Below the pieces are notes generated by a model, which did no database searches, was not told the DNA's origin, and saw only the letters and a program-made list of their open reading frames with translations. From Streptomyces sp. 130 (GTDB lineage: Bacteria; Actinomycetota; Actinomycetes; Streptomycetales; Streptomycetaceae): a DNA stretch of 64,000 nucleotides. Made by a program: the position numbers and the translations under genes. Within the stretch, counting starts at the first letter, position 1; each line of letters begins with the position of its first letter. The stretch spans positions 62,001-126,000 of the forward strand of contig NZ_VJNO01000015.1 in assembly GCF_007096885.1 (NCBI RefSeq). The letters run 5' to 3'. This document shows, piece by piece, positions 24,567 through 34,509 of this stretch.

Positions 24567-24832
24567 AGTACGCCTTCCGGTTCACCACGGCGGCGCAGCG
24601 GCAACTCCGTGCCATCAGCCGACCCGACGCCATGCGCATCCTGACCGCGCTGACCGCACTCGGTGACGACCCGTACCGCCAAGACGCCGACGTCAAGAAG
24701 CTCACCGGCCCGTCCGGGCTCTACCGGCTGCGGGTCGGAAGCTACCGGATCGCTTATCAGATCAACGACGGCGAACTCGTCATCCTGGTCGTCAAGGTGG
24801 GCGACCGGCGGGACGTCTGCCGCAACCCGTGA
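24563..24832 (+). CDS. type II toxin, RelE/ParE family
   Basis: 89 residues from GTG 24563, overlapping the antitoxin stop. The RelE fold is shown by KYAFRFTTAAQRQLRAI, a helix pair, VKKLTGPSGLYRLRVGSYRIAYQI and the C-terminal ILVVKVGDRRDVCR. Basic residues R, K and the GDRRDVY-like ending are typical of RelE/YoeB ribosome-dependent mRNA endonucleases. The final catalytic-type Tyr/His of many homologues is not obvious (VCR), so activity is likely but not certain. Confidence 0.9.
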   Translation: MKYAFRFTTAAQRQLRAISRPDAMRILTALTALGDDPYRQDADVKKLTGPSGLYRLRVGSYRIAYQINDGELVILVVKVGDRRDVCRNP

Positions 24833-24869
24833 CGCCCCACCCGGCACCCATATCGCCGGGCACCACCCC

Positions 24870-25823
24870 TCAACGTGCCTCGCTCGCCGCGTAATGAGCG
24901 ATGCCGTCCAGGATGTCGTGCTCGCTCACCACGACCTCGCGCGCCCCGGTCCGCTCCATCACGGCCTGGAGGATCAGCGCACCGGACGCGATCACGTCGA
25001 CCCGGCCCGGGTGCATCGCGCCGAACGCCGCGCGCTCCGCGTGGGTCGAGGCCAGCAGCCGCGCGGTGATGTCCCGGACCTGCTCCAGCGAGACGCGGGA
25101 GTGGTGGATCGCCTCGGAGTCGTACTCCTCCAGCCCCAGCGCTATCGCGGCCACCGTGGTGACCGTCCCCGCCAGGCCCACCAGCGTGGCCGCCGAGGCG
25201 AGCGGAACGGTCTCCTCCACCAGGTCCAGGGCGGCGGCCACGTCGGCGCGGACCGCGTCGATCCCCCCGGACGAGGGCGGATCGACGACGACGCCGTCGC
25301 GCACGAGGTGGCGCTCGGTCATCCGGACGCAGCCGATGTCCACGGACCGGGCGGCCCGCACCCGGTCGTCGCCCACCACGAACTCGGTGGAGCCGCCGCC
25401 GATGTCCACGACCAGGTACGGCTTCGCCAGGTCCGCGCGCCCGGTCAGCTCCTTGGTCGCCCCGGTGAACGAGAACGCGGCCTCCTGGTCCCCGCTGATC
25501 ACCTCCGGCTCGACGCCCAGGATGTCCAGCACCCCGCGCACGAAGTCGTCCCGGTTCTCCGCGTCCCGGGAGGCGGAGGTGGCGACGAAGCGGATCTGCT
25601 CGGCCCCGTGCTCCTTGATCACCGCCGCGTAGCTCCGGCAGGCGGCGAACGTGCGCTCCAGCGCCTCGGGGGCGAGCCGGCCGGTCCGGTCGACGCCCTG
25701 CCCGAGCCGGACGATCTCCATGCGCCGGGCGTACTCGACGAGCTCCCCGGTGACCGGGTCGGCGTCCGCGACCAGCAGGCGGATCGAGTTGGTGCCGCAG
25801 TCGATGGCGGCCACGCGCGTCAT
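24870..25823 (-). CDS. Ppx/GppA family phosphatase
   Basis: 317 residues of the actin-like ATPase fold. The phosphate-1 motif is AIDCGTNSIRLLV, the catalytic-base region is FVATSASRDAENRDDFV followed by SGDQEAAFSFTGA, and phosphate-2 is LVVDIGGGSTEFVVG. Adenosine/other contacts include GLAGTVTTVAAI. Such short forms hydrolyse exopolyphosphate and/or pppGpp and so link to stress and stringent signalling. It lies 13 bp downstream of the DUF501 gene in a conserved actinobacterial run eno-divIC-DUF501-ppx. Confidence 0.92.
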   Translation of the reverse strand: MTRVAAIDCGTNSIRLLVADADPVTGELVEYARRMEIVRLGQGVDRTGRLAPEALERTFAACRSYAAVIKEHGAEQIRFVATSASRDAENRDDFVRGVLDILGVEPEVISGDQEAAFSFTGATKELTGRADLAKPYLVVDIGGGSTEFVVGDDRVRAARSVDIGCVRMTERHLVRDGVVVDPPSSGGIDAVRADVAAALDLVEETVPLASAATLVGLAGTVTTVAAIALGLEEYDSEAIHHSRVSLEQVRDITARLLASTHAERAAFGAMHPGRVDVIASGALILQAVMERTGAREVVVSEHDILDGIAHYAASEAR

Positions 25824-25836
25824 GTCCGGCGCCCCC

Positions 25837-26376
25837 TCAGCCCTCGTCCGTGTCCGGCTCGCCGCACGGCGACACGCACGGGCCCTTGCGCCACCACTCC
25901 GGCAGCATCGCGATCGCCTCGTCGCCCAGCGGGTTGACGCCGGGACCGGCCGCCAGCGAGTGCCCGACGAGCACGTGCAGGCACTTCACCCGGTCCGGCA
26001 TGCCGCCGGCGCTCGGGAAGCCCTCCAGGACCTCGATGGCGTCGCGCCGCGCGATGTAGTCCTCGTGCGCCGCCCGGTAGGCCGCCGCCAGCTCGGGGTC
26101 CTTGCCCAGGCGCTCGGTCATCTCCTTCATGACCCCGTTCGCCTCCAGCGTGCCGATCGCGGACGCGGCACGGGGGCACGTCAGGTAGTACGTCGTCGGG
26201 AACGGCGTGCCGTCCTCCAGCCGGGGCTGCGTCTCGACCACGTCCGGATTGCCGCACGGACAGCGGTGCGCGATGGCGCGCAGCCCGCGCGGCGGGCGGC
26301 CCAGCTGCTGCTGGAACGCGGCGATGTCCGCCTCGGTGGGGACGGTGGGCTCGGTCTGGGGAGGGGGCGTTTCCAT
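25837..26376 (-). CDS. DUF501 domain protein
   Basis: 179 residues, conserved in actinobacteria next to divIC and ppx; function unknown. The DUF501 core shows AFQQQLGRPPRGLRAIAHRCPCG, TTYYLTCPRAASAIGTLEA and DRVKCLHVLVGHSLAAG. Several cysteines (C39, C41 in RCPCG, C67-region TCP, KCLH, CVSPC) could bind metal; this is inference. Start ATG 26376. The gene is between divIC and ppx with short spacers, probably one transcription unit. Confidence 0.88.
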   Translation of the reverse strand: METPPPQTEPTVPTEADIAAFQQQLGRPPRGLRAIAHRCPCGNPDVVETQPRLEDGTPFPTTYYLTCPRAASAIGTLEANGVMKEMTERLGKDPELAAAYRAAHEDYIARRDAIEVLEGFPSAGGMPDRVKCLHVLVGHSLAAGPGVNPLGDEAIAMLPEWWRKGPCVSPCGEPDTDEG

Positions 26377-26446
26377 GCCTGCCTAGGGTGCTGATCGGAC
26401 TGCTCGAACCGCGGGTTCTGCAGAGGTACGGGGGTGGGGACGGCCG

Positions 26447-26917
26447 TCAGCCGCGGTCGGCGCTGTCCACGCCGTCCCACAGGTTGGAGTGCCAGGGCCG
26501 GTCCGTCTCGGCGGGCGTCCCGTTGCGCTCCTCGACCGCGTCGGGGTCGACCACGGTGTAGCCGGTCTCCCCGGGAAGAACGTAGTGCAGGTGCTCGCGG
26601 GCCAGCCGCTTGATGTACGCGTCGTCCTGGAGCCGGGCCTTCTGGTCCCGCAGCTCCTCGGTGCGCGCCTCGGCCTCCCGCGCCTGCCTGCGCTGGTCGG
26701 CGATCTCGTCGCGCTGCGACACGTACTGCCGCATCGGGTACGCGAGGGCGACGACCAGGGAGCAGAGGACCAGGGCCAGGAAGGCGGCCCGGCCGGTGAG
26801 CCGGGAGCGGCGGGCCTGCCGCCGGTTCTGGGACCGGTAGACGCGGGCGGCGGTCTGCTCACCGAGCAGCCGCAGCCGGGTCGCGGTGGAGAACCGGTCC
26901 CGGTCCTTCACGGCCAT
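26447..26917 (-). CDS. divIC: septum formation initiator, DivIC/FtsB-like
   Basis: 156 residues, a bitopic division protein. A basic cytoplasmic N-terminus (residues 1-42, RRQARRSRLTG) is followed by one transmembrane helix (AAFLALVLCSLVVALAYPM) and a coiled coil (QRDEIADQRRQAREAEARTEELRDQKARL). The family motif YIKRLAREHLHYVLPGE follows. DivIC forms a complex with FtsL and FtsQ/DivIB at the septum. The gene lies downstream of eno on the same strand with an eno terminator between them, as in other actinobacteria. Confidence 0.9.
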   Translation of the reverse strand: MAVKDRDRFSTATRLRLLGEQTAARVYRSQNRRQARRSRLTGRAAFLALVLCSLVVALAYPMRQYVSQRDEIADQRRQAREAEARTEELRDQKARLQDDAYIKRLAREHLHYVLPGETGYTVVDPDAVEERNGTPAETDRPWHSNLWDGVDSADRG

Positions 26918-26938
26918 GTTCCCGCCTCCCCGTTACGA

Positions 26939-26983
26939 CGTCCGTCCCCGCACACGGTACGTGACCGGGCGCGGGGACGGACG
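26939..26983 (-). terminator. terminator of enolase gene
   Basis: 13-bp perfect arms at 26939-26951 and 26971-26983 just past the enolase stop at 27010. It overlaps the leader of divIC, so it may also modulate read-through into divIC. Confidence 0.7.
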
Positions 26984-27009
26984 GAGGCGGGGGTCACCCG
27001 CGAGGGGCG

Positions 27010-28569
<1,560 letters not shown>

Positions 28570-28596
28570 TCAGCGAGGAGGATCGCGGCTGCTTCG

Positions 28597-29325
<729 letters not shown>

Positions 29326-29326
29326 T

Positions 29327-29517
29327 CACCGACGCCTGCGAGGTGAGCTGTCGGGTTCGGGCCAAGTGAGTTGCCCGGCCGCGCTCCTGGCGCGGCTTCA
29401 CCCCTAGCCGGTCCTGAAACGTCTCCCGACGATCAGGCCCAGCGCCTACCTGGGTCCCCCGCTCCTGCCTACGGCGCTTTCGCGTCTGTTCCCCCCGACC
29501 GACGGCAGGATTCGGCG
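29327..29517 (-). promoter_or_regulatory. ydaO-yuaA (c-di-AMP) riboswitch
   Basis: The leader of the rpfA-like gene carries the conserved blocks of the ydaO class on the minus strand: CGCCGAATCC at the 5' end, a GGGGGAAC loop, AGGGGTGAAGCC in the middle, GGGCAACTCACTT, and the 3' hallmark CCCGAACCCGACAGCT followed by CACCTCGCAGGCG. The ribosome site GAGGAG follows at once. In Streptomyces coelicolor rpfA is known to be turned down by c-di-AMP through such an element, probably by premature termination or occlusion. Confidence 0.9.
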
Positions 29518-29549
29518 TGACGGTCGACGGGGCCCGCGGTGCGAGCGGT

Positions 29550-29565
29550 TCTGACCGTAATCACA
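29550..29565 (-). promoter_or_regulatory. Crp-type operator upstream of rpfA
   Basis: TGTGATTACGGTCAGA on the minus strand matches TGTGA-N6-TCACA with one mismatch, about 33 bp before the riboswitch. Crp activation of rpfA is established in Streptomyces coelicolor; binding here is inferred. Confidence 0.5.
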
Positions 29566-29693
29566 CCCAACGCTCATATTCAAAGACGGACATACCGGAT
29601 AATCATCCCGTAAGAGCATCCGAAGAACCCTCGTTTGCGCAGGTCGGAACGGATGCGGCGGGACCTCCCGGACAAGGAGCGTGAGTTCACGCA

Positions 29694-29739
29694 AAGAGAC
29701 CCATGTCTCACTCGGTCAAAAGTGGGACATGGGCCTCTT
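29694..29739 (-). terminator. terminator of second Rpf gene
   Basis: 18-nt arms (29694-29711 and 29722-29739) with two mismatched or wobble pairs and a 10-nt loop, 33 bp past the stop at 29772. The flanks are AT-rich, with T runs on both sides, so it may work both ways. Confidence 0.75.
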
Positions 29740-29771
29740 AAACCACCCAAAGCACAGAGGGCTCTAACGGC

Positions 29772-30845
29772 TCATCCGGCGTTCTCGGCGGCCTTGTCCG
29801 GGGCCGGGGCGTCCAGGCCCAGATCGAGGTTCTGGCCGGGCAGGATGAGGTCCGGGTCGGCACCCACCTCGGCCTTGTTCGCCTCGTACAGCTCGGGCCA
29901 GCCCCCGGGCAGGTCCTGCGCGTCGGCGATCGCCCAGAGGTTGTCGCCCGGCCGCACGGTGTACGTGCCGTCAGCCGGCCGCGTGGCGCCGTCGCGTGCG
30001 TCGCCGTCACCCCGCGAGGCGTGCCGGCCCGCGTCGCGCCCGTCGGCCGCCCCCGCGGCCTCGTCGGCGGCCGGGGCACCCCGGTGCTTGCCGCCCTTCG
30101 CCCGCGCGTCGTCCGAGGCGCCGGCCGAGGGGTCCGCGGACGGGTCGGCCGAGGCGTCGGCCGAAGGCGTGGCGGACGGGTCGGCGGAGGGGGTGCCGGG
30201 GCCGGCGGAGGGATCGGCGGACGGGGTGCCCGAGGGGGCGGCGGACCGGGATGCCGACCCCTCACCCTTGCCGCTCTCCTCCGCGCTCCGGCCCGCGTGC
30301 TTGCCGGAGCCCTTGCCCGCCTCCTCGCCCGCGGCGGCCGTCTTCGACGGCGTGGCCGAGGACGCGTCGTCCACCGGGTCGGTGCCGAGACCGGCGTCGA
30401 GGCCGGCGTCGGCGCTCCGGGCGGGCTCGTCCGCGTCCTCGTCGCCCGGGTCCACGTCCGCCTTGCCCGCGGCCTTGGTGAGCCCGGAGACCACCGCACA
30501 GCTCGGCCACGCCTTCGGGCCCTTGGCGGCCAGGACCCGCTCGGCGACCGCGATCTGCTGCGAGCGGCTGGCGAGGTCGGCGCGCTCGGCGTAAGCCTCA
30601 CCGCCGTACGCCTTCCACAGCTCCGGCGTGAACTGGAGGCCGCCGTAGGAGCCGTTGCCGTAGTCGGCGCTCCAGCTCCCCCCGCTCTCGCAGTCGGCCA
30701 CCCGGTCCCAGGTCCCGGAGTCCGCCGCGTGCGCACTCGCCGCGCCGAGCAGCGGAATGGCGAGGGCCGAGCCGGTCACGCCTGCGGCGACGACGATGGC
30801 GGGTGCCTGACGAGGGCGGCGGTGTCTGCCGTTCGCGGAGCCCAT
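29772..30845 (-). CDS. second resuscitation-promoting factor with low-complexity linker and LysM
   Basis: 357 residues. The signal peptide covers residues 1-40 (GRHRRPRQAP, then AIVVAAGVTGSALAIPLLGA, cleavage after AHA). The Rpf domain (about 42-120) holds ADCESGGSWSADYGNGSYGG with the catalytic-type Glu. A roughly 170-residue linker is rich in Asp, Ser, Pro and Ala, with degenerate PSADPSA repeats, and a C-terminal LysM is YTVRPGDNLWAIADA...ILPGQNLDL. The start ATG 30845 has GGAAGG 8 nt upstream. It shares the architecture of the downstream rpfA-like gene but lacks a riboswitch leader, so regulation differs. Confidence 0.9.
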   Translation of the reverse strand: MGSANGRHRRPRQAPAIVVAAGVTGSALAIPLLGAASAHAADSGTWDRVADCESGGSWSADYGNGSYGGLQFTPELWKAYGGEAYAERADLASRSQQIAVAERVLAAKGPKAWPSCAVVSGLTKAAGKADVDPGDEDADEPARSADAGLDAGLGTDPVDDASSATPSKTAAAGEEAGKGSGKHAGRSAEESGKGEGSASRSAAPSGTPSADPSAGPGTPSADPSATPSADASADPSADPSAGASDDARAKGGKHRGAPAADEAAGAADGRDAGRHASRGDGDARDGATRPADGTYTVRPGDNLWAIADAQDLPGGWPELYEANKAEVGADPDLILPGQNLDLGLDAPAPDKAAENAG

Positions 30846-30951
30846 GGGAGATGCCTTCCGTGTGACTGACAAGCGACTGGTGAGTCGAACGGTGAACCTA
30901 GCGAAACTCGAACGTGAGTCACAAGTCGATGCAGCGCAGATCACGTGAAAG

Positions 30952-32310
30952 TCACAGAGTTGACAGAGCGTCACTTTCGCCTGTGCGCTCCCCCGGTGCG
31001 AACCGCACCGGCAGGGTGCGCAATCCGCGCATGATGAGCCCGCCACGCCACCGCAAATCGGCTGAATCTCCCGCGAGTCGCAGATCGGGAAGGCGCGTCA
31101 GCAGGGTGGCCAGCGCGGTCTGTCCCTCCAGCCGGGCGAGCGGCGCTCCCAGACAGTAATGAATGCCGTGGCCGTAACCGAGGTGCTGGTTGTCGCTCCG
31201 CGACAGGTCCAGCGTGTCCGGTCCGGTGAACCGTTCGGGGTCCCGGTCGGCCGCCGCGAGCACCACGAGCACCGGATCGCCCTCCTCGACGCGCTGCCCG
31301 CCGATGGTCAGCGCCTCGGTGGCGAACCGCCATGTGGCGAGCTCCACCGGGCCGTCGTAGCGCAGCAGTTCCTCGATCCCGGAGGCCAGCAGCCCGGTGT
31401 CACCCGCCGCCAGCGAGCGCTGCAGCCGCTCGCGCTCGGCGGGCTGGTTCAGCAGGGTGTGGACGCCGTTGCCGATCAGGTTCACCGTAGTCTCGAAACC
31501 GGCGAAGAGCAGGATGAACGCCATGGCGGCCGCCTCGTTCTCCGTGAGGTGCTCGCCGTGGTCGCTCGCCCGGATCAGCCCGGAGATCAGGTCGTCGCCC
31601 AGGTCTTCGCGCTTGCGGTGGATCAGTTCGAGCAGATAGGCCCGCATCTTCTTCACGGACCGGGCGACCCCGCCGCGCGGCCCGCCGCCGTGGCGGATCA
31701 TCATGCCCGCCCAGTCCCGGAAGTCGTCCTGGTCCTCGCGGGGCACGCCGAGCAGGTCGCAGATCGCGTAGATGGGGAGCGGGAAGGCGAACTCGTGGAT
31801 GAGGTCGGCCTCCCCCTTCTCCGCGAACCCGTCGATGAGCCGGTCCGTCAGCTCCTGCACCCGGGGCGCGAACTGCGCGATGCGCCGGGGCGTGAACGCC
31901 TTGGAGACCAGGCGGCGCAGGCGGGTGTGGTCGGGCGGGTCGATGTTGAGCAGGTGCGTCATCAGCTCGGCCTTGCGCTCCCCCGGGATGCCGGTCTTCC
32001 CCTTGGCGTGCGCGGGCCCGGCGTGGTGCGCCGGGTTCTTGGACAGCCGGGAGTCCGCGAGGGCCTGCCGGGCGTCCGCGTACCGGGTGACGAGCCACGC
32101 CTCGACCCCGCTGGGGAGCGTGGTGCGGTGCACGGGGCTGTGCTCGCGCAGCCAGGCGTACGCGGGGTACGGATCGGTGGCGAACTCCCACGTGAAGAGC
32201 TCGGGCGCGGGCGGCAGGGCGGCGGCCGAGGTGTGGGCGGGGCAGCCCGCGGGTACGGACGCGGCTTCGGCGGGGCTGTCGGCAGGGCTGTCGGCGGGGC
32301 TGTCGTTCAC
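30952..32310 (-). CDS. cytochrome P450 (CYP105-like)
   Basis: 452-residue soluble haem monooxygenase. The I-helix oxygen-binding motif is LLFAGFETTVN, the K-helix region has EELLRYDGPVELATWRFA and the haem-binding loop is YGHGIHYCLGAPLARLE with the axial Cys. The N-terminus has a short tandem repeat (DSPADSPADSPA) that may be disordered. No ferredoxin or reductase gene is adjacent, so electron partners must be elsewhere. It is 9 bp downstream of the MazG gene and possibly co-transcribed. The substrate is unknown. Confidence 0.93.
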   Translation of the reverse strand: MNDSPADSPADSPAEAASVPAGCPAHTSAAALPPAPELFTWEFATDPYPAYAWLREHSPVHRTTLPSGVEAWLVTRYADARQALADSRLSKNPAHHAGPAHAKGKTGIPGERKAELMTHLLNIDPPDHTRLRRLVSKAFTPRRIAQFAPRVQELTDRLIDGFAEKGEADLIHEFAFPLPIYAICDLLGVPREDQDDFRDWAGMMIRHGGGPRGGVARSVKKMRAYLLELIHRKREDLGDDLISGLIRASDHGEHLTENEAAAMAFILLFAGFETTVNLIGNGVHTLLNQPAERERLQRSLAAGDTGLLASGIEELLRYDGPVELATWRFATEALTIGGQRVEEGDPVLVVLAAADRDPERFTGPDTLDLSRSDNQHLGYGHGIHYCLGAPLARLEGQTALATLLTRLPDLRLAGDSADLRWRGGLIMRGLRTLPVRFAPGERTGESDALSTL

Positions 32311-32319
32311 TCCCCGACG

Positions 32320-33282
32320 TTATCCGGTGGCCTCCGCCGTCCGGATCGCGTCCCGGTACGCGCGGCCCGCGGCGCGCAGCGCGGCCTCCGGGTCGACGCC
32401 CTCCTCCTGGGCCCGTACGGCGAGGGCCAGGAGGCGGTAGCCGATGCCGTCGCCCTCGGGGAGCGGCACGTCGAGCCCGGCGGTACGGGCCCGGCTCGCG
32501 AGCTTCGCGGCGAGCGCCAGGGCGGGCTGGCCGAGCGGCACGCCGTCGGTCACCGACGCACGCTGCTTCTCGATCGCCTTGGTACGCAGCCAGTGGGCCC
32601 GGCTGTCCTCCGGGACCTCGGCGGTCTCGTCGCCGAAGACGTGCGGGTGCCGGTGGATCAGCTTCTCGATGAGCGTGCCGGCCACGTCGTCCACGGAGAA
32701 CGGCTCCTGCTCGTCCTCCTCCGCGATGCGCGCGTGGAAGACCACCTGGAGGAGCACGTCCCCCAGCTCCTCGCGCAGCTCCTCCCGGTCGCCGTCCTCG
32801 ATCGCCTCGACCAGCTCGTACGCCTCCTCGATCGCGTACTTGGCGAGGCCCCGGTGGGTCTTGCGCGAGGTCCACGGGCACTCGACGCGGATGCGGTCCA
32901 TGATCTGGACGAGGTCGAGGAGCCGGGCTCCCGGCAGGTCGTACGAGCCGGGCAGCAGCTCCAGGTCGGGCATCCGCACCCGTCCGGACCCGGCCAGCCG
33001 GGCCAGGCCGTCGGTGAGCGGCTGGTCGCCCGCGCCGCCGGTGAGGACGACCACGGTCCGGCCGCCCGCGCAGGCGTCCACGAGCTCCTGCGCCTCGGGG
33101 ACGCCCGGGGTGACGGTGACGCCGGCCTCGCTCAGATACGGCAGCCCCGGCTGTCCCGGCTCGCCGCAGCGCACCTCGTCGGCGCCGTGCAGCGCCTGCC
33201 AGGCGGGCCAGGACAGCAGTCCGGGCGCGACCCGGTGGCTGACGGTGAGCAGGACGATGCGGCCGGGGTCTTCAGCGTTCAC
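32320..33282 (-). CDS. mazG: nucleoside triphosphate pyrophosphohydrolase MazG
   Basis: 320 residues. The N-terminal 110 residues are an actinobacteria-type extension (LLTVSHRVAPGLLSWPAWQAL) resembling a remnant tetrapyrrole-methylase-like domain. The MazG catalytic domain begins LVQIMDRIRVECPWTSRKTHRGLA, with metal-binding EEAYELVEAIEDGD and ELREELGDVLLQVVFHA, and the second segment HPHVFGDE. It hydrolyses NTPs to NMP and pyrophosphate, removing aberrant nucleotides. It is 33 bp downstream of the SurA-like lipoprotein gene, an arrangement common in this group. Confidence 0.92.
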   Translation of the reverse strand: MNAEDPGRIVLLTVSHRVAPGLLSWPAWQALHGADEVRCGEPGQPGLPYLSEAGVTVTPGVPEAQELVDACAGGRTVVVLTGGAGDQPLTDGLARLAGSGRVRMPDLELLPGSYDLPGARLLDLVQIMDRIRVECPWTSRKTHRGLAKYAIEEAYELVEAIEDGDREELREELGDVLLQVVFHARIAEEDEQEPFSVDDVAGTLIEKLIHRHPHVFGDETAEVPEDSRAHWLRTKAIEKQRASVTDGVPLGQPALALAAKLASRARTAGLDVPLPEGDGIGYRLLALAVRAQEEGVDPEAALRAAGRAYRDAIRTAEATG

Positions 33283-33315
33283 GCACCGAATCTACCCGGC
33301 CGCGCGCGACGGCTC

Positions 33316-33972
33316 TCAGGCCCCGGCCTCGGCCGCCGCCTGGGCGGGCTTGGTGACCTGGGAGATCCAGGGGGCCTTGTAGTCGGTCAGCTGGATCTGC
33401 TGGTTGTTCCAGGTGCCGTAGCGGGGGTTGACGTCGACGTTCAGCGCCTTGGACGCCTTGGTGAGCGCGTCGCCGATGGCCTTCGTGCCCTCGGGTGTGG
33501 AGGGGTCGGCGCCGAGGGCCTGGCCGAGCTTCGTGATCTGGATCTGCTCGCGCAGGAAGGCGTCGATCTGGCCCGGGGCGAGCCAGCGCTCCTGGAGGAC
33601 GGCCTGCCGCAGCCCCTCCTCGCCGTGGTACTGCGCGACGGCCGACTCGCGCATCTGCTGGATCTCCGCACGGCTCACCGTGACGCCCGCGTCCGCCGCG
33701 GCCCGGTCGAGGACGCGGTCCAGGATCAGCCCGTGCAGCTTGGCGCGGGCGAGCTGGCCGGACTGGTCGGTGAGCTGGGCGGACTGCGGGGACGCGCCCT
33801 GCGCCTCGCGCACGTCGGCCACCTGTGCCTGCACGGTGGACACCGTGATGCGGTCACCGCCGACGACGGCCGCGGCGCCGGGGTGGGCCTGGCTGCCGCA
33901 GGCGGTGAGGAGCGGCGCTGCGGCGAGCAGCGCGGCGGAGACGGTGAGCGCGGTGCGACGGCGGCGGTGCAA
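33316..33972 (-). CDS. SurA N-terminal domain lipoprotein
   Basis: 218-residue exported lipoprotein. The signal is HRRRRTALTVSAALLAAAPL with lipobox LTAC, then a SurA/foldase-type helical domain (AAVVGGDRITVSTVQAQVADVREAQG, LARAKLHGLILDRVLDRAAADAG). No parvulin PPIase domain is visible, so it would be a chaperone-like protein without isomerase activity. The start is taken as TTG 33972-33970 because GGGAGG (33983-33978) is 5 nt upstream; an earlier TTG at 34008 lacks a ribosome site and would bury the signal peptide. Confidence 0.82.
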   Translation of the reverse strand: MHRRRRTALTVSAALLAAAPLLTACGSQAHPGAAAVVGGDRITVSTVQAQVADVREAQGASPQSAQLTDQSGQLARAKLHGLILDRVLDRAAADAGVTVSRAEIQQMRESAVAQYHGEEGLRQAVLQERWLAPGQIDAFLREQIQITKLGQALGADPSTPEGTKAIGDALTKASKALNVDVNPRYGTWNNQQIQLTDYKAPWISQVTKPAQAAAEAGA

Positions 33973-34107
33973 AGGAGCCTCCCGAGGAGATTGTGCGGCG
34001 GAGCACAAAGCCTTGCGGTGATCGATGTTAGGGAGTGGAACCGGTCCGGGCCACTGATTCGACCAACGATTCGGGAGGAGTTGGGGATGTGGTCTGCGAC
34101 GGGCGGC

Positions 34108-34509
34108 TCACCCGACGCGTCCGGCCGCCTTCGGGGGTGCGTCCGGCCGCAGCATGATCGTGCGCGAGACCACGAAGGTGATGGGGATGGCGGCCGCGGC
34201 GGCCACCAGCGGGGCGTAGCGGTCGCTGAATCCGGCCAGGTCGACCAGGAGGTAGACGCCGCCGGTGGTGATGACGAAGTTCGCCGCGTTGGTGAGCGGG
34301 AAGAGCAGGAACTTCCGCCAGGTGGGCCGGGTGCGGTACGTGAAGTACGAGTTCAGGAAGAACGACCCGATCATGCTGAGCACGAAGGCGAGCACATGGG
34401 CGGCGATGTACGGCAGCCGGTGCAGCAGGAGCAGGTAGAGGCAGTAGTACGTACCGGTGTTCACCGCACCCACGAGGGCGAAACGTGCTATTTGGGCGGT
34501 GACCGTCAT
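34108..34509 (-). CDS. GtrA family membrane protein
   Basis: 133 residues with four hydrophobic segments (FALVGAVNTGTYYCLYLLLL, YIAAHVLAFVLSMIGSFFLNS, FVITTGGVYLLVDL, AAAAAIPITFVVSRTIML). GtrA proteins are thought to flip polyprenyl-linked sugars across the membrane. The start overlaps the stop of the glycosyltransferase gene by ATGA, and the pair resembles GtrA/GtrB: the transferase makes a lipid-linked hexose and GtrA moves it out. No acceptor-specific transferase is seen nearby. Confidence 0.88.
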   Translation of the reverse strand: MTVTAQIARFALVGAVNTGTYYCLYLLLLHRLPYIAAHVLAFVLSMIGSFFLNSYFTYRTRPTWRKFLLFPLTNAANFVITTGGVYLLVDLAGFSDRYAPLVAAAAAIPITFVVSRTIMLRPDAPPKAAGRVG

